Assembly: GCA_015060705.1 (NCBI GenBank)
Contig: SUXY01000027.1
Location: 1-41,065 of the forward strand
DNA length: 41,065 nt
Direction of reading: 5' to 3'
Origin: Bacteroides sp.
Lineage (GTDB): Bacteria > Bacteroidota > Bacteroidia > Bacteroidales > Bacteroidaceae
The translations under genes and the position numbers were made by a program. The notes under the pieces were generated by a model. That model saw only the letters and a program-made list of their open reading frames with translations. It did not search any database and was not told where the DNA came from. This document shows positions 25,342 through 33,318 of the stretch, one piece after another; positions within the stretch are counted from its first letter, which is position 1; each line of letters opens with the position of its first letter.

Positions 25342-25911
25342 ATGAGACGAATATATACACGTACAGGGGATAAAGGAATGACTGGCATACATGGAGGCAC
25401 ACGTGTTCCTAAAGACGATATCCGTATCGAAGCCAATGGTTGTTTGGATGAACTGAATACCATTATTGGCATAATAAGATCGATGTTGCCTACCGCGCAT
25501 GAATGGCAAACTTTATTGTATGACATTCAGAAGAATTTAATGGTAGTGATGAGTCATGTTGCCACACCGTCAGCTATCCGTGAGCAGAATCCCAATGAAT
25601 TGCCAACTGATATGGTGGATGATTGTGAACAAACGATAGATGTCTTCACTTCCCAAATGGAAGACAATCATCATTTTATTCTTCCTGGAGGAACACCTTT
25701 AGCTGCACAATTACATTTTGCGCGTGTGGTAAGTCGTCGTGCCGAACGACGTTTGTGGACATTGAATCGACAAGATGAACTTCCTCCGTTGATATTACAA
25801 TACATCAATCGATTGTCAGACTTATTCTTTGTTATGGCCCGTTATGATGTGTGGAAACAGCAATGGCCAGAAGAACGTTGGCAAGCTTTTACTTATAAAC
25901 GAAAATTATGA
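25342..25911 (+). CDS. cobO: Cob(I)alamin/cob(I)yrinate adenosyltransferase, PduO type
   Basis: Transfers the 5'-deoxyadenosyl group of ATP to reduced cobalt. The N-terminal YTRTGDKGMTGI motif is the PduO/MMAB ATP-binding signature, followed by the IEANGCLDELNTIIG helix and the late CVSRRAERRLW-like segment VVSRRAERRLWTLN with the conserved arginines. At 189 residues it matches PduO-type trimers and not BtuR/CobA. It starts 7 bases after cbiJD, and its end overlaps cbiP by 4 bases. Gene naming varies between species. Confidence 0.88.
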   Translation: MRRIYTRTGDKGMTGIHGGTRVPKDDIRIEANGCLDELNTIIGIIRSMLPTAHEWQTLLYDIQKNLMVVMSHVATPSAIREQNPNELPTDMVDDCEQTIDVFTSQMEDNHHFILPGGTPLAAQLHFARVVSRRAERRLWTLNRQDELPPLILQYINRLSDLFFVMARYDVWKQQWPEERWQAFTYKRKL

Positions 25912-27413
25912 AAGGAAAGAAATACTTACATCCCATTATGTTTGCCGGGACAGGAAGTGATGTTGGCAAGAGCATTGTTGCAGCAGCTTTTTGCCGTATC
26001 TTCAAGCAAGACGGCTATGCTCCAGCTCCGTTCAAGGCACAGAATATGGCGCTCAATTCGTATGCTACTCCTGAAGGCTTGGAAATAGGTCGAGCACAGG
26101 CGGTGCAAGCCGAAGCGGCGGGTGTGCCATGCCATACGGATATGAATCCTTTGCTTTTGAAACCGCAGAGCGACCATACTTCGCAAGTGGTACTGAATGG
26201 CAAACCTATTGGTAATCGGAATGCGTATGATTATTTCCGCAAGGAGGGACGAGAAGAGTTGCGAAAGGAAGTGTATGCTGCATTCGATCGACTCTCGGCA
26301 CGTTATAATCCGGTTGTTATGGAAGGTGCAGGTAGTTTGGCTGAAATTAATCTTCGGGAAACCGATTTAGTGAATATGCCCATGGCCATGCACGCTAAAG
26401 CGGACGTCATTTTGGTAGGAGATATTGATCGTGGAGGTGTATTTGCCAGTGTGTATGGTTCGTTGATGTTGCTTACACCCGAAGAACGGAAACGGGTAAA
26501 GGGAATTTTAATCAACAAATTCCGAGGTGATATTCGTTTGTTTGAACCGGGAATCAAGATGTTGGAAGACCTGTGTGGTATCCCTGTTTTGGGAGTAATA
26601 CCCTATTATAAAGATATTCACATTGAAGAAGAAGATTCTGTGGCTTTGGCTAGTAAAGCAGTTCAGGCGCAACAAGGAAAGGTGAATGTAGCAGTGGTAC
26701 TTCTGCGGCATCTTAGTAACTTCACAGACTTCAATGTGTTGGAGAGGGATCCAAGGATACATCTGTTATATACCAACAATGTGGATGAGTTGGCTAAAGC
26801 TGATATAATTCTTTTGCCAGGCAGCAAGAGTACCATAGACGATTTATACGAACTGCGACGGAATGGAGTGGCACAGGCTATACTTCGTGCACATCGGAAT
26901 GGAGCGACGGTTATGGGAATTTGTGGCGGTTATCAGATGATGGGGCAACAAATACTCGATCCTGACCATGTGGAAGGTGAATGGGAGGCTTTGCCGGGAT
27001 TGGGACTTCTGCCGACGGTCACTCGTATGAGTGGTGAAAAGGTGACTCGACAGGTAAAGTTCCATATCTATGAAGATTCGACGGAAATACTGGACGGTTA
27101 TGAAATCCACATGGGGATAACGACACCGGTGGAGGGAGAAACGATACAACCATTGAATCAAATGGAGAACGGGGAATGGGACGGTTGTTGGGTAAGTGAT
27201 ACTTGCATGGGTTCCTATATTCATGGCATTTTGGACAATCCTTCGTTTATCGATTTTCTATTAAGACCACATGCCCACAAACTGACCCAACAAACAACTG
27301 TTTTTGACTATCAACAATTTAAGGAACAGCAATACGACAAGCTGGCTGACCATGTACGGATGCATGTCAATCTACCGCTTGTCTATCAAATACTGACAGA
27401 AGAACATGATTAA
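25908..27413 (+). CDS. cbiP: Cobyric acid synthase
   Basis: Amidates the remaining b, d, e and g side chains of adenosylcobyrinate diamide. The synthetase domain has the P-loop-like MFAGTGSDVGKSIV (near residues 11-24) and FKAQNMALNSYATPEGLEIGRAQ, which is diagnostic for CobQ/CbiP. The C-terminal amidotransferase domain has the nucleophile Cys in GICGGYQMMG and a His in SYIHGILDN. At 501 residues it has the usual length. Coupled to both neighbours by short overlaps. Confidence 0.92.
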   Translation: MKGKKYLHPIMFAGTGSDVGKSIVAAAFCRIFKQDGYAPAPFKAQNMALNSYATPEGLEIGRAQAVQAEAAGVPCHTDMNPLLLKPQSDHTSQVVLNGKPIGNRNAYDYFRKEGREELRKEVYAAFDRLSARYNPVVMEGAGSLAEINLRETDLVNMPMAMHAKADVILVGDIDRGGVFASVYGSLMLLTPEERKRVKGILINKFRGDIRLFEPGIKMLEDLCGIPVLGVIPYYKDIHIEEEDSVALASKAVQAQQGKVNVAVVLLRHLSNFTDFNVLERDPRIHLLYTNNVDELAKADIILLPGSKSTIDDLYELRRNGVAQAILRAHRNGATVMGICGGYQMMGQQILDPDHVEGEWEALPGLGLLPTVTRMSGEKVTRQVKFHIYEDSTEILDGYEIHMGITTPVEGETIQPLNQMENGEWDGCWVSDTCMGSYIHGILDNPSFIDFLLRPHAHKLTQQTTVFDYQQFKEQQYDKLADHVRMHVNLPLVYQILTEEHD

Positions 27414-28437
27414 AGGACATGGCGATGATGCCTACCAATATGGTCGCCCTATAACGGCGAATTTCAGTTCGAATGTATTCGGACGAGTGGACCTGAGTGG
27501 ACTGAAAAAACATTTGTGTGCTTGTATGGACGAGATAGGTAGCTATCCCGAACCGGAGCCGTACACGTTGGAAGCTGGACTTGCCAAAAAACATTGCTTG
27601 CAATCGGAAGAGGTGTGTGTGACGAATGGAGCCACAGAAGCCATTTATTTGATTGCGCAAACGTTTCGCGGAACAAATACGGCTATCTTTCAGCCTACAT
27701 TCAGTGAATATGCCGATGCTTGTAGGATGCATGGACATCGGGTAACCGCATTGTTTATGTTGCCTACTGAAAAAGAACATTATCGGTTGCCTTCGGATAT
27801 CCGCATGCTATGGTTGTGTAATCCCAATAACCCGACAGGGTGGGTGGTCAAGAAGGAAGTGTTGAAAACATTGATAGAACAGAATCCGAACGTTTGTTTT
27901 GTCATTGACCAGTCGTATGAATTTTTCACTATGAGTCCGTTGTTTACAGCATCGGAAGCTGTATCTTTTCCTAATGTATTGTTGCTTCACTCCATGACCA
28001 AACGGTATGCTATGCCTGGTTTGCGTCTAGGGTATGTAACAGGATGTATCGGTTTGCTTGGTAGACTCCGTACGAACCGGATGCCTTGGTCGGTCAATCA
28101 ATTGGCTATTCAAGCGGGGAACTATCTGTTGGATCATCCTTGGGAGGCTTCGGTAGAGTTGGAGGAATACTTGAAAGAAACGAATCGTCTACGGGAGAAT
28201 TTACAAGCTTTAGGAGCATTGGATGTATGGGAAACGGAAACTCATTTCATGTTAGTGGGACTTCGTTTCGGTAAAGCTTCGGCTTTGAAGGCATACTTGG
28301 CAGAAGAACATGGAATTTTAATACGTGATGCATCCAACTTCGAAGGATTGGATGAACGGTTTTTCCGTATTGCTGCACAAACGCCGGAAGAAAATGACCG
28401 GTTAGTGGAAACGATTGAACAATGGTTAAAAGAATAG
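27406..28437 (+). CDS. cobD: L-threonine-O-3-phosphate decarboxylase
   Basis: A PLP enzyme of fold type I supplying (R)-1-amino-2-propanol phosphate, the linker of the nucleotide loop (Salmonella CobD naming). The N-terminus (SSNVFGRVDLSGL, YPEPEPYTLEAGLAKKH) is typical. The Asn and Asp cofactor contacts lie in LCNPNNPTGW and VIDQSYEFF, and the PLP lysine in HSMTKRYAMPGLRLGYV. At 343 residues it is slightly short of the Salmonella enzyme. Histidinol-phosphate aminotransferase is the main lookalike, but the location between cbiP and cbiB settles the call. Confidence 0.85.
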   Translation: MIKGHGDDAYQYGRPITANFSSNVFGRVDLSGLKKHLCACMDEIGSYPEPEPYTLEAGLAKKHCLQSEEVCVTNGATEAIYLIAQTFRGTNTAIFQPTFSEYADACRMHGHRVTALFMLPTEKEHYRLPSDIRMLWLCNPNNPTGWVVKKEVLKTLIEQNPNVCFVIDQSYEFFTMSPLFTASEAVSFPNVLLLHSMTKRYAMPGLRLGYVTGCIGLLGRLRTNRMPWSVNQLAIQAGNYLLDHPWEASVELEEYLKETNRLRENLQALGALDVWETETHFMLVGLRFGKASALKAYLAEEHGILIRDASNFEGLDERFFRIAAQTPEENDRLVETIEQWLKE

Positions 28438-28441
28438 AAAT

Positions 28442-29353
28442 ATGGTTGGATTGATTGATGCTTTGCCATTGTTGTTGGCATGGATAATGGACCTTTGTTT
28501 GGGGGATCCTGCTAGATTGCCACATCCAGTTGTAGCCTTTGGAAAATTGATATCCAAGGGCGAACATGCATTGAACAAAGGAGCGCATCGGTTGCTGAAA
28601 GGAGCATTGCTAGCCCTGTCCTTGGTGGTAGGTACTTATGTGATAACGGCTTTGTTACTGGGTTGTTTAGTCGGGATCATCGGATTTCTGGTAGCTGTTT
28701 TGCTGATATTCTATTGCTTGGCAGGTACAACCTTGATACGGGAAGTTCGTGAAGTTTTTCGGGCGGTAGACCGGTCGTTGGAAGAGGGGAGAATGCAAGT
28801 GGCGCGAATTGTGGGACGTGATACTTCTGAACTTTCGGCCCAAGAAGTACGGACAGCTGCACTAGAAACTTTGGCCGAGAACTTAAGCGACGGGGTAATA
28901 GCTCCATTGTTCTGGTATGCTTTATTGGGCGTACCGGGTATGTTGGCATATAAAATGGTGAATACTCTCGACTCCATGATAGGGTATCGGAACGAACGTT
29001 ACAAGAAATTTGGTTGCTTTGCAGCCCGCATGGATGATGTAGCCAATTATATTCCGGCTAGATTGACGGCATTCTTGATGATTGTGGCGTCCGGTAAACT
29101 TTCATTGTTGGGCTTCGTGTGGAAATACGGTAGTCAACATGCCAGTCCTAATTCGGGCTATCCCGAAGCGGCATTGGCGGGTATACTGAATTGTCGCTTC
29201 GGCGGTCCGCATCATTATTTTGGTAGGGAAGTGTGGAAGCCTTTCATTGGTCATGACGATCGTCTGTTGACTACCGATGATATGAAAGTAGCCGTTCGTA
29301 TTAATCGCATAGCGGAAATAATAATGATTATATTGGTAATATTGTGCTTATAA
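28442..29353 (+). CDS. cbiB: Adenosylcobinamide-phosphate synthase
   Basis: An inner-membrane enzyme attaching aminopropanol phosphate to adenosylcobyric acid. The opening LLAWIMDLCLGDPARLPHPVVAFGKLI is the family signature. Later motifs are ETLAENLSDGVIAPLFWY and NTLDSMIGYRNERYKKFG, and several hydrophobic helices lie near residues 55-95 and 150-210 and at the C-terminus. At 303 residues it is normal. It works with CobD upstream, and its end borders cobU. Confidence 0.9.
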   Translation: MVGLIDALPLLLAWIMDLCLGDPARLPHPVVAFGKLISKGEHALNKGAHRLLKGALLALSLVVGTYVITALLLGCLVGIIGFLVAVLLIFYCLAGTTLIREVREVFRAVDRSLEEGRMQVARIVGRDTSELSAQEVRTAALETLAENLSDGVIAPLFWYALLGVPGMLAYKMVNTLDSMIGYRNERYKKFGCFAARMDDVANYIPARLTAFLMIVASGKLSLLGFVWKYGSQHASPNSGYPEAALAGILNCRFGGPHHYFGREVWKPFIGHDDRLLTTDDMKVAVRINRIAEIIMIILVILCL

Positions 29354-29367
29354 TTAATGAAGAAAAC

Positions 29368-29877
29368 ATGAAACGGATCATACTTATCACAGGAGGAGCT
29401 CGTTCTGGTAAAAGCTCGTATGCAGAAAAACTGGCATTAAGTTTTTCGCCTAATCCTGTTTATCTGGCTACTGCTCACGTTTGGGACGATGAATTTCGCC
29501 AACGCGTTATTCGTCATCAAGAAGCTCGTGGACCGGAGTGGACCAATATCGAGGAAGAAAAAGAACTGAGTAAGCACAATCTTATCGGTCGGGTCATACT
29601 GATAGATTGTGTAACCTTATGGTGTACGAACTATTTCTTTGAATCACAAGGTAATGTGCAACAAGCTCTCGATGCTGTCAAGCAAGAATTTAAACGGTTC
29701 ATCGACCAAGATGCGACCTTTATCTTTGTGACCAATGAGATTGGTATGGGAGGAACCTCCGAAAATGAATTACAACGAAAGTTCACAGACATGCAAGGGT
29801 GGATGAATCAACATATAGCCGCTCGTGCCGATGAAGTAACACTGATGGTTTGTGGAATACCCATGAAAGTAAAATAA
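29368..29877 (+). CDS. cobU: Adenosylcobinamide kinase/guanylyltransferase
   Basis: Phosphorylates adenosylcobinamide and transfers GMP to it, activating the nucleotide loop. The P-loop is [14 protein letters not shown] at the N-terminus. The guanylyl-acceptor His region is [27 protein letters not shown] is the third family motif. I prefer the ATG at 29368, since the longer frame needs a GTG at 29344 inside cbiB and adds eight residues before the conserved start. The resulting 169 residues match the usual 170-180. Confidence 0.9.
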   Translation: MKRIILITGGARSGKSSYAEKLALSFSPNPVYLATAHVWDDEFRQRVIRHQEARGPEWTNIEEEKELSKHNLIGRVILIDCVTLWCTNYFFESQGNVQQALDAVKQEFKRFIDQDATFIFVTNEIGMGGTSENELQRKFTDMQGWMNQHIAARADEVTLMVCGIPMKVK

Positions 29878-29881
29878 AGAC

Positions 29882-30919
29882 ATGAAAACATTTAAAATCG
29901 AACGTCCAAACGCAGCTATGCAAACGCCTTTGCGTTTCAAAATAGACAATCTAACCAAACCGAAAGGTTCATTAGGTACTCTCGAAGAATTGGCCTTGCA
30001 AGTTGGCTTGATTCAACAGACACTGTCCCCTTCTTTAAAGTGCCCGCAAAACATCATCTTTTGTGCCGATCATGGTATTGAAGCTGAGGGTGTCAGTGTA
30101 TCTCCCCGGGAAGTAACCTGGCAACAAACCATTCATTTCACACAAGGAAATGGAGGGGTAAACTTCCTTTGCAGACAACATGGATTCCAACTGAAAGTGG
30201 TGGATGCTGGTGTGGATTACGACTTACCAACCGACCGGGGCATTATTGACAAGAAAATACGGAAAGGTACCCGAAACTTTCTCTACGAAGCAGCCATGAC
30301 CGAAGATGAAATGAATCGCTGTGTGGAATATGGAGCGGAGATTGTCCACCAATGTCACAATGAAGGAAGCAATGTCTTAAGTTTTGGCGAAATGGGTATT
30401 GGTAACACATCTGCCTCTTCGCTATGGATGACTTGTTTTACCGGCATTCCATTATTGCAATGCGTAGGAGCTGGAAGCGGTCTGAACAACGATGGTATCC
30501 GACACAAATACGGCGTTTTGAAAAGAGCTTTGGACAATTATGCAGGCGACGGTTCTACTATCGATATTATCCGTTACTTTGGTGGTTATGAAATGGTTAT
30601 GGCAATAGGTGCCATGCTTCAAGCAGCCGAATTGGGAATAATTATATTAGTAGACGGTTTCATCATGACCAATTGCATATTGGCAGCCAGCAAGCTTTAT
30701 CCGGAAGTATTGGATTATGCAGTCTTCGGGCATTGTGGAGATGAATCGGGACATCGTTTGGTTCTGAATGCACTACAAGCAAAACCTATCTTGAGTTTAG
30801 GTTTACGATTGGGTGAAGGTACTGGTGCCATTTGTGCTTATCCTATCCTTGATTCTGCTGTACGAATGATCAACGAAATGGATAGCTTTGTGGGAGCTTC
30901 CGTTACTAAATACTTTTAA
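29882..30919 (+). CDS. cobT: Nicotinate-nucleotide:dimethylbenzimidazole phosphoribosyltransferase
   Basis: Activates the lower-ligand base to its alpha-ribotide. Motifs are [43 protein letters not shown] and the catalytic Glu in LRLGEGTGA near the C-terminus. At 345 residues it has the usual length. No DMB-producing gene (bluB or bza) lies in the window, so the base either comes from elsewhere in the genome or is scavenged, or another base is used. Confidence 0.92.
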   Translation: MKTFKIERPNAAMQTPLRFKIDNLTKPKGSLGTLEELALQVGLIQQTLSPSLKCPQNIIFCADHGIEAEGVSVSPREVTWQQTIHFTQGNGGVNFLCRQHGFQLKVVDAGVDYDLPTDRGIIDKKIRKGTRNFLYEAAMTEDEMNRCVEYGAEIVHQCHNEGSNVLSFGEMGIGNTSASSLWMTCFTGIPLLQCVGAGSGLNNDGIRHKYGVLKRALDNYAGDGSTIDIIRYFGGYEMVMAIGAMLQAAELGIIILVDGFIMTNCILAASKLYPEVLDYAVFGHCGDESGHRLVLNALQAKPILSLGLRLGEGTGAICAYPILDSAVRMINEMDSFVGASVTKYF

Positions 30920-30922
30920 GTC

Positions 30923-31657
30923 ATGAATCTGTTAGCTGCTTTCATATTCTTTACACGACTTCCATTTTGGAAGCTGAAAGAGGTACCTTCGGAATGTTTC
31001 AAGCATGTAGTACCCTATTGGCCGTTGGTCGGTTGGCTGACGGGTGGTATCATGGCGGGTACCTTGTGGTTGACTACTCAGGTAATGCCCGTAACATGGG
31101 CTTGGATATTGGCAATCGTTTTCCGATTGCTGGTTACGGGTTGTCTACACGAAGACGGTTTGGCTGATTTCTTCGATGGATTCGGAGGTGGTACTACTCG
31201 TGAACGGACGCTCACGATCATGAAGGATTCTCACATCGGCACGTATGGAGTTATCGGACTGATTATCTATTTCCTCATGATGACCCAACTGACGTGCTTA
31301 TCTGTTCCAATGCTTTGTACATTGGTATTTTGTGGCGATTGTTGGGGCAAATTTTGTGCCTCACAGCTTATCAATTTTTTACCCTATGCACGTAAAGAAG
31401 AAGAGAGCAAGGCCAAAGTAGTATACAATCGGATGGATGGATACGAAAGAGTTTTTAATCTGGTAGGCGGTTTGTTACCGGCAATTATATTATTACCTGT
31501 TACTTTATGGTTGGGATTCATCGGTTCGTTATTGGTTCTTGCTTTCCTTATCCGATGGATGAAACGTCGTCTGCAGGGTTATACGGGTGATTGTTGCGGA
31601 GCCACATTTTTGCTATGTGAATTGACTTTTTATTTATGCACTATAATCCTTGTCTGA
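30923..31657 (+). CDS. cobS: Adenosylcobalamin-5'-phosphate synthase
   Basis: Inner-membrane enzyme joining GDP-cobinamide and the alpha-ribotide. The HEDGLADFFDGFGGG motif followed by MKDSHIGTYG is the catalytic cytidylyl-type signature. The rest of the protein (244 residues) is mostly hydrophobic helices. The start lies 3 bases after cobT. It acts directly after CobU and CobT and before the phosphatase CobC. Confidence 0.9.
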   Translation: MNLLAAFIFFTRLPFWKLKEVPSECFKHVVPYWPLVGWLTGGIMAGTLWLTTQVMPVTWAWILAIVFRLLVTGCLHEDGLADFFDGFGGGTTRERTLTIMKDSHIGTYGVIGLIIYFLMMTQLTCLSVPMLCTLVFCGDCWGKFCASQLINFLPYARKEEESKAKVVYNRMDGYERVFNLVGGLLPAIILLPVTLWLGFIGSLLVLAFLIRWMKRRLQGYTGDCCGATFLLCELTFYLCTIILV

Positions 31658-31658
31658 A

Positions 31659-32183
31659 ATGGAAATCATCCTCATCCGCCATACCTCAGTCAATGTACCC
31701 AAAGGTACTTGTTACGGTCAAACTGACGTTCCTTTGAATCCGACTTTCGAGCAAGAAGCTGCCGTTACGTTAGAGAAGCTGAATGCATATGCTCCTTTTG
31801 ACCAAGTATATACCAGTCCACTCAGCCGATGTAACCGACTCGCTACTTATTGTGGTTATCCTGATGCCATACGTGACCCACGCATCATGGAACTTAACTT
31901 CGGCGATTGGGAAATGCAGCGCTTCGATGAAATCATAGATCCACGTTTGCAAGAATGGTTTGATGATTACTTGAATGTACCTGTTACCAATGGTGAATCC
32001 TTTTGTATGCAATACAAACGGGTGGCTGATTTCTTAGATGAGCTAAAGGCAAAACCTTATCAAAAGGTTGCAATTTTTACTCATGGCGGTGTCTTGGCTT
32101 GTGCACAGATTTATGCAGGATTGATAGAATTTGAAAATGCATTTACTTCATTGGTCCCATATGGAGGTATCGTAAAGATCTAG
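31659..32183 (+). CDS. cobC: Alpha-ribazole/adenosylcobalamin phosphatase
   Basis: A histidine-phosphatase-fold enzyme removing the last phosphate of the pathway. The phosphoacceptor His is in LIRHTSV near the N-terminus, YTSPLSRCNRLA is the second motif, and the second catalytic His is in FTHGGVLA. I use the ATG at 31659, one base after the cobS stop; the longer frame needs a TTG start inside cobS. At 174 residues it is normal. It is the last gene of the long operon. Confidence 0.86.
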   Translation: MEIILIRHTSVNVPKGTCYGQTDVPLNPTFEQEAAVTLEKLNAYAPFDQVYTSPLSRCNRLATYCGYPDAIRDPRIMELNFGDWEMQRFDEIIDPRLQEWFDDYLNVPVTNGESFCMQYKRVADFLDELKAKPYQKVAIFTHGGVLACAQIYAGLIEFENAFTSLVPYGGIVKI

Positions 32184-32362
32184 TGTATTCAACTTACATT
32201 TCTATTAACGAAAATGCCTCCTCCGATGTGCGTACCGATTTAGATGAAATCATGGACCACCAGGTCAAAGAGAATAAATTGTATTATAAGGACAGTCTAT
32301 TTCGTGACTATCCCATACACTCCTGCAACCACCCTTCAATTCCCAATGTATCAGCAAAAATC
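32184..32362 (+). other. Gap after the cobalamin operon
   Basis: An open frame begins with GTG at 32183, overlapping the cobC stop by one base, and runs to 32413, but it crosses the palindromic repeat and shows no family I know. I would not call it a gene. No T-rich terminator follows cobC; the palindrome at 32364 is the first strong hairpin and may serve that purpose. Confidence 0.3.
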
Positions 32363-32404
32363 GGGTGGCAGGACTCCTGCCACCAGCATCATTCTCCTGC
32401 CACC
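32363..32404 (-). repeat. 42-bp inverted repeat, left copy
   Basis: The reverse complement of this segment matches 34551-34592 at about 38 of 42 positions; only the 6-nt spacer differs. Each copy contains the 10-mer GGTGGCAGGA three times, the last two forming a palindrome with one central base. The copy includes the final codons (V-A-G-E) and stop of the HU-like gene. Confidence 0.85.
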
Positions 32405-33012
32405 GAGGCGTAATGCCCATTATCCGGCACATATACCGGATTCCGTGCAGTGGAGATATTCTTCAATTTTCCTTCTTCTACCAGTTTGCGGAGGATACGG
32501 CAGGCGGTAGGCTTTACCTGTAAGCATAAGAACTGAAACTCACGACGGGTGAGGATCGGGTTTTGCGCAAAGTGTTCGGTCAGTTTTTCATCGATTTCCT
32601 TTTCCGTCATCGGCATGGAATGGGGCTTGTTACGAGAACGACGGATTTTTTGTTGCTTCAGGTTCTTTTTCAAATCGATGTCGGCACGGAAGGAGACGGA
32701 CTTGAACTCGATGTTTTCCGAACGTACGCCGTTCATGGTACGCACTTCTTCCTTGCAATGAAGATTAATCTGGAAATAGCCGATGCCTTCCAGGTAGACC
32801 TTGCGACCTTCCCCCAAATGTTCACTCATCTTGTCGGCCAAAGCGATGAGTACGGATTTCACATCCGCTACGGTCAACGAAGACTCTTTCTGAATTTCCT
32901 TGGCCAGTTGGTCGGTGGTAATACGGCCGCTAGGAACGACACGGGCATGGTATCTCTTTTTGTTGGTACCTTGAGAATTGGGATTGCGGTAAAATTCATA
33001 TTTGATAGCCAT
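32389..33012 (-). CDS. HU-related DNA-binding protein with winged-helix-like tail
   Basis: The ATG at 33012 begins MAIKYEFYRNPN, the typical start of Bacteroidales HU-related proteins; the upstream in-frame ATG at 33039 lies at the predicted promoter and is rejected. Residues about 1-120 fit an HU/IHF-like fold (KRYHARVVPSGRITTDQLA, SSLTVADVKSVLIALADKM, GRKVYLEGIGYFQ). A basic linker (KKNLKQQKIRRSRNKP) leads to a helix-rich segment (about 140-200) that looks like a winged helix. The last residues VAGE are encoded in the inverted repeat. It is divergent from the VirE-like gene. It could package DNA or control the shared intergenic region, but no function is shown. Confidence 0.72.
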   Translation of the reverse strand: MAIKYEFYRNPNSQGTNKKRYHARVVPSGRITTDQLAKEIQKESSLTVADVKSVLIALADKMSEHLGEGRKVYLEGIGYFQINLHCKEEVRTMNGVRSENIEFKSVSFRADIDLKKNLKQQKIRRSRNKPHSMPMTEKEIDEKLTEHFAQNPILTRREFQFLCLQVKPTACRILRKLVEEGKLKNISTARNPVYVPDNGHYASVAGE

Positions 33013-33036
33013 AACTTGATTGATTGTGATGATGTA

Positions 33037-33068
33037 CAAAGATAATCGTATTCGAGGAAAGATGCAAA
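33037..33068 (-). promoter_or_regulatory. Promoter of the HU-related gene
   Basis: On the minus strand TATCTTTG (33044-33037) follows TTTG (33068-33065) with 20 nt between. Transcription would start about 20 nt before the ATG at 33012. Confidence 0.55.
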
Positions 33069-33080
33069 TGTATACGATAT

Positions 33081-33170
33081 ATTATTTAAGTGATACGAAT
33101 GTATGACTATTGAGATACATTTATATCACTAAAGTTATACAATCGTATTATTCTAGTGATATAATATATA
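33081..33170. promoter_or_regulatory. Operator-like inverted repeats between the divergent genes
   Basis: TATATCACTA (33122-33131) and TAGTGATATA (33154-33163) are perfect 10-bp inverted repeats, with a further AGTGATA half site at 33090-33096. AATCGTATT occurs at 33044 and 33141. The array lies between the two divergent promoters and suits a repressor or HU-like binder. This is inference from sequence only. Confidence 0.4.
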
Positions 33171-33256
33171 GATGTGAAACTATGTATCCTGTCGATATAG
33201 GGGATAAAGCTAGGATATAGGTATCTTTCAACTAGTTTAGATTTTTCATAAAAATC

Positions 33257-33288
33257 TTGACATCAGGTGTTTATGTGTATTATATTTG
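33257..33288 (+). promoter_or_regulatory. Promoter of the VirE-like gene
   Basis: TTG at 33257-33259 and TATATTTG at 33281-33288 with 21 nt between fit the Bacteroidales consensus. About 25 nt separate the expected start of transcription from the ATG at 33319. Confidence 0.6.
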
Positions 33289-33318
33289 CGGTACAAATAA
33301 CAAATAATCGCTAAAAAT

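Noticed and set aside
32183-32413. GTG-started 76-codon frame after cobC
   Set aside because: It overlaps the palindromic repeat and the end of the HU-like gene, has no known homology and no promoter, though its middle part looks mildly protein-like.
32563-33045. Plus-strand 160-codon frame opposite the HU-related gene
   Set aside because: Antisense shadow; the minus strand carries the HU-like motifs and a matching promoter.
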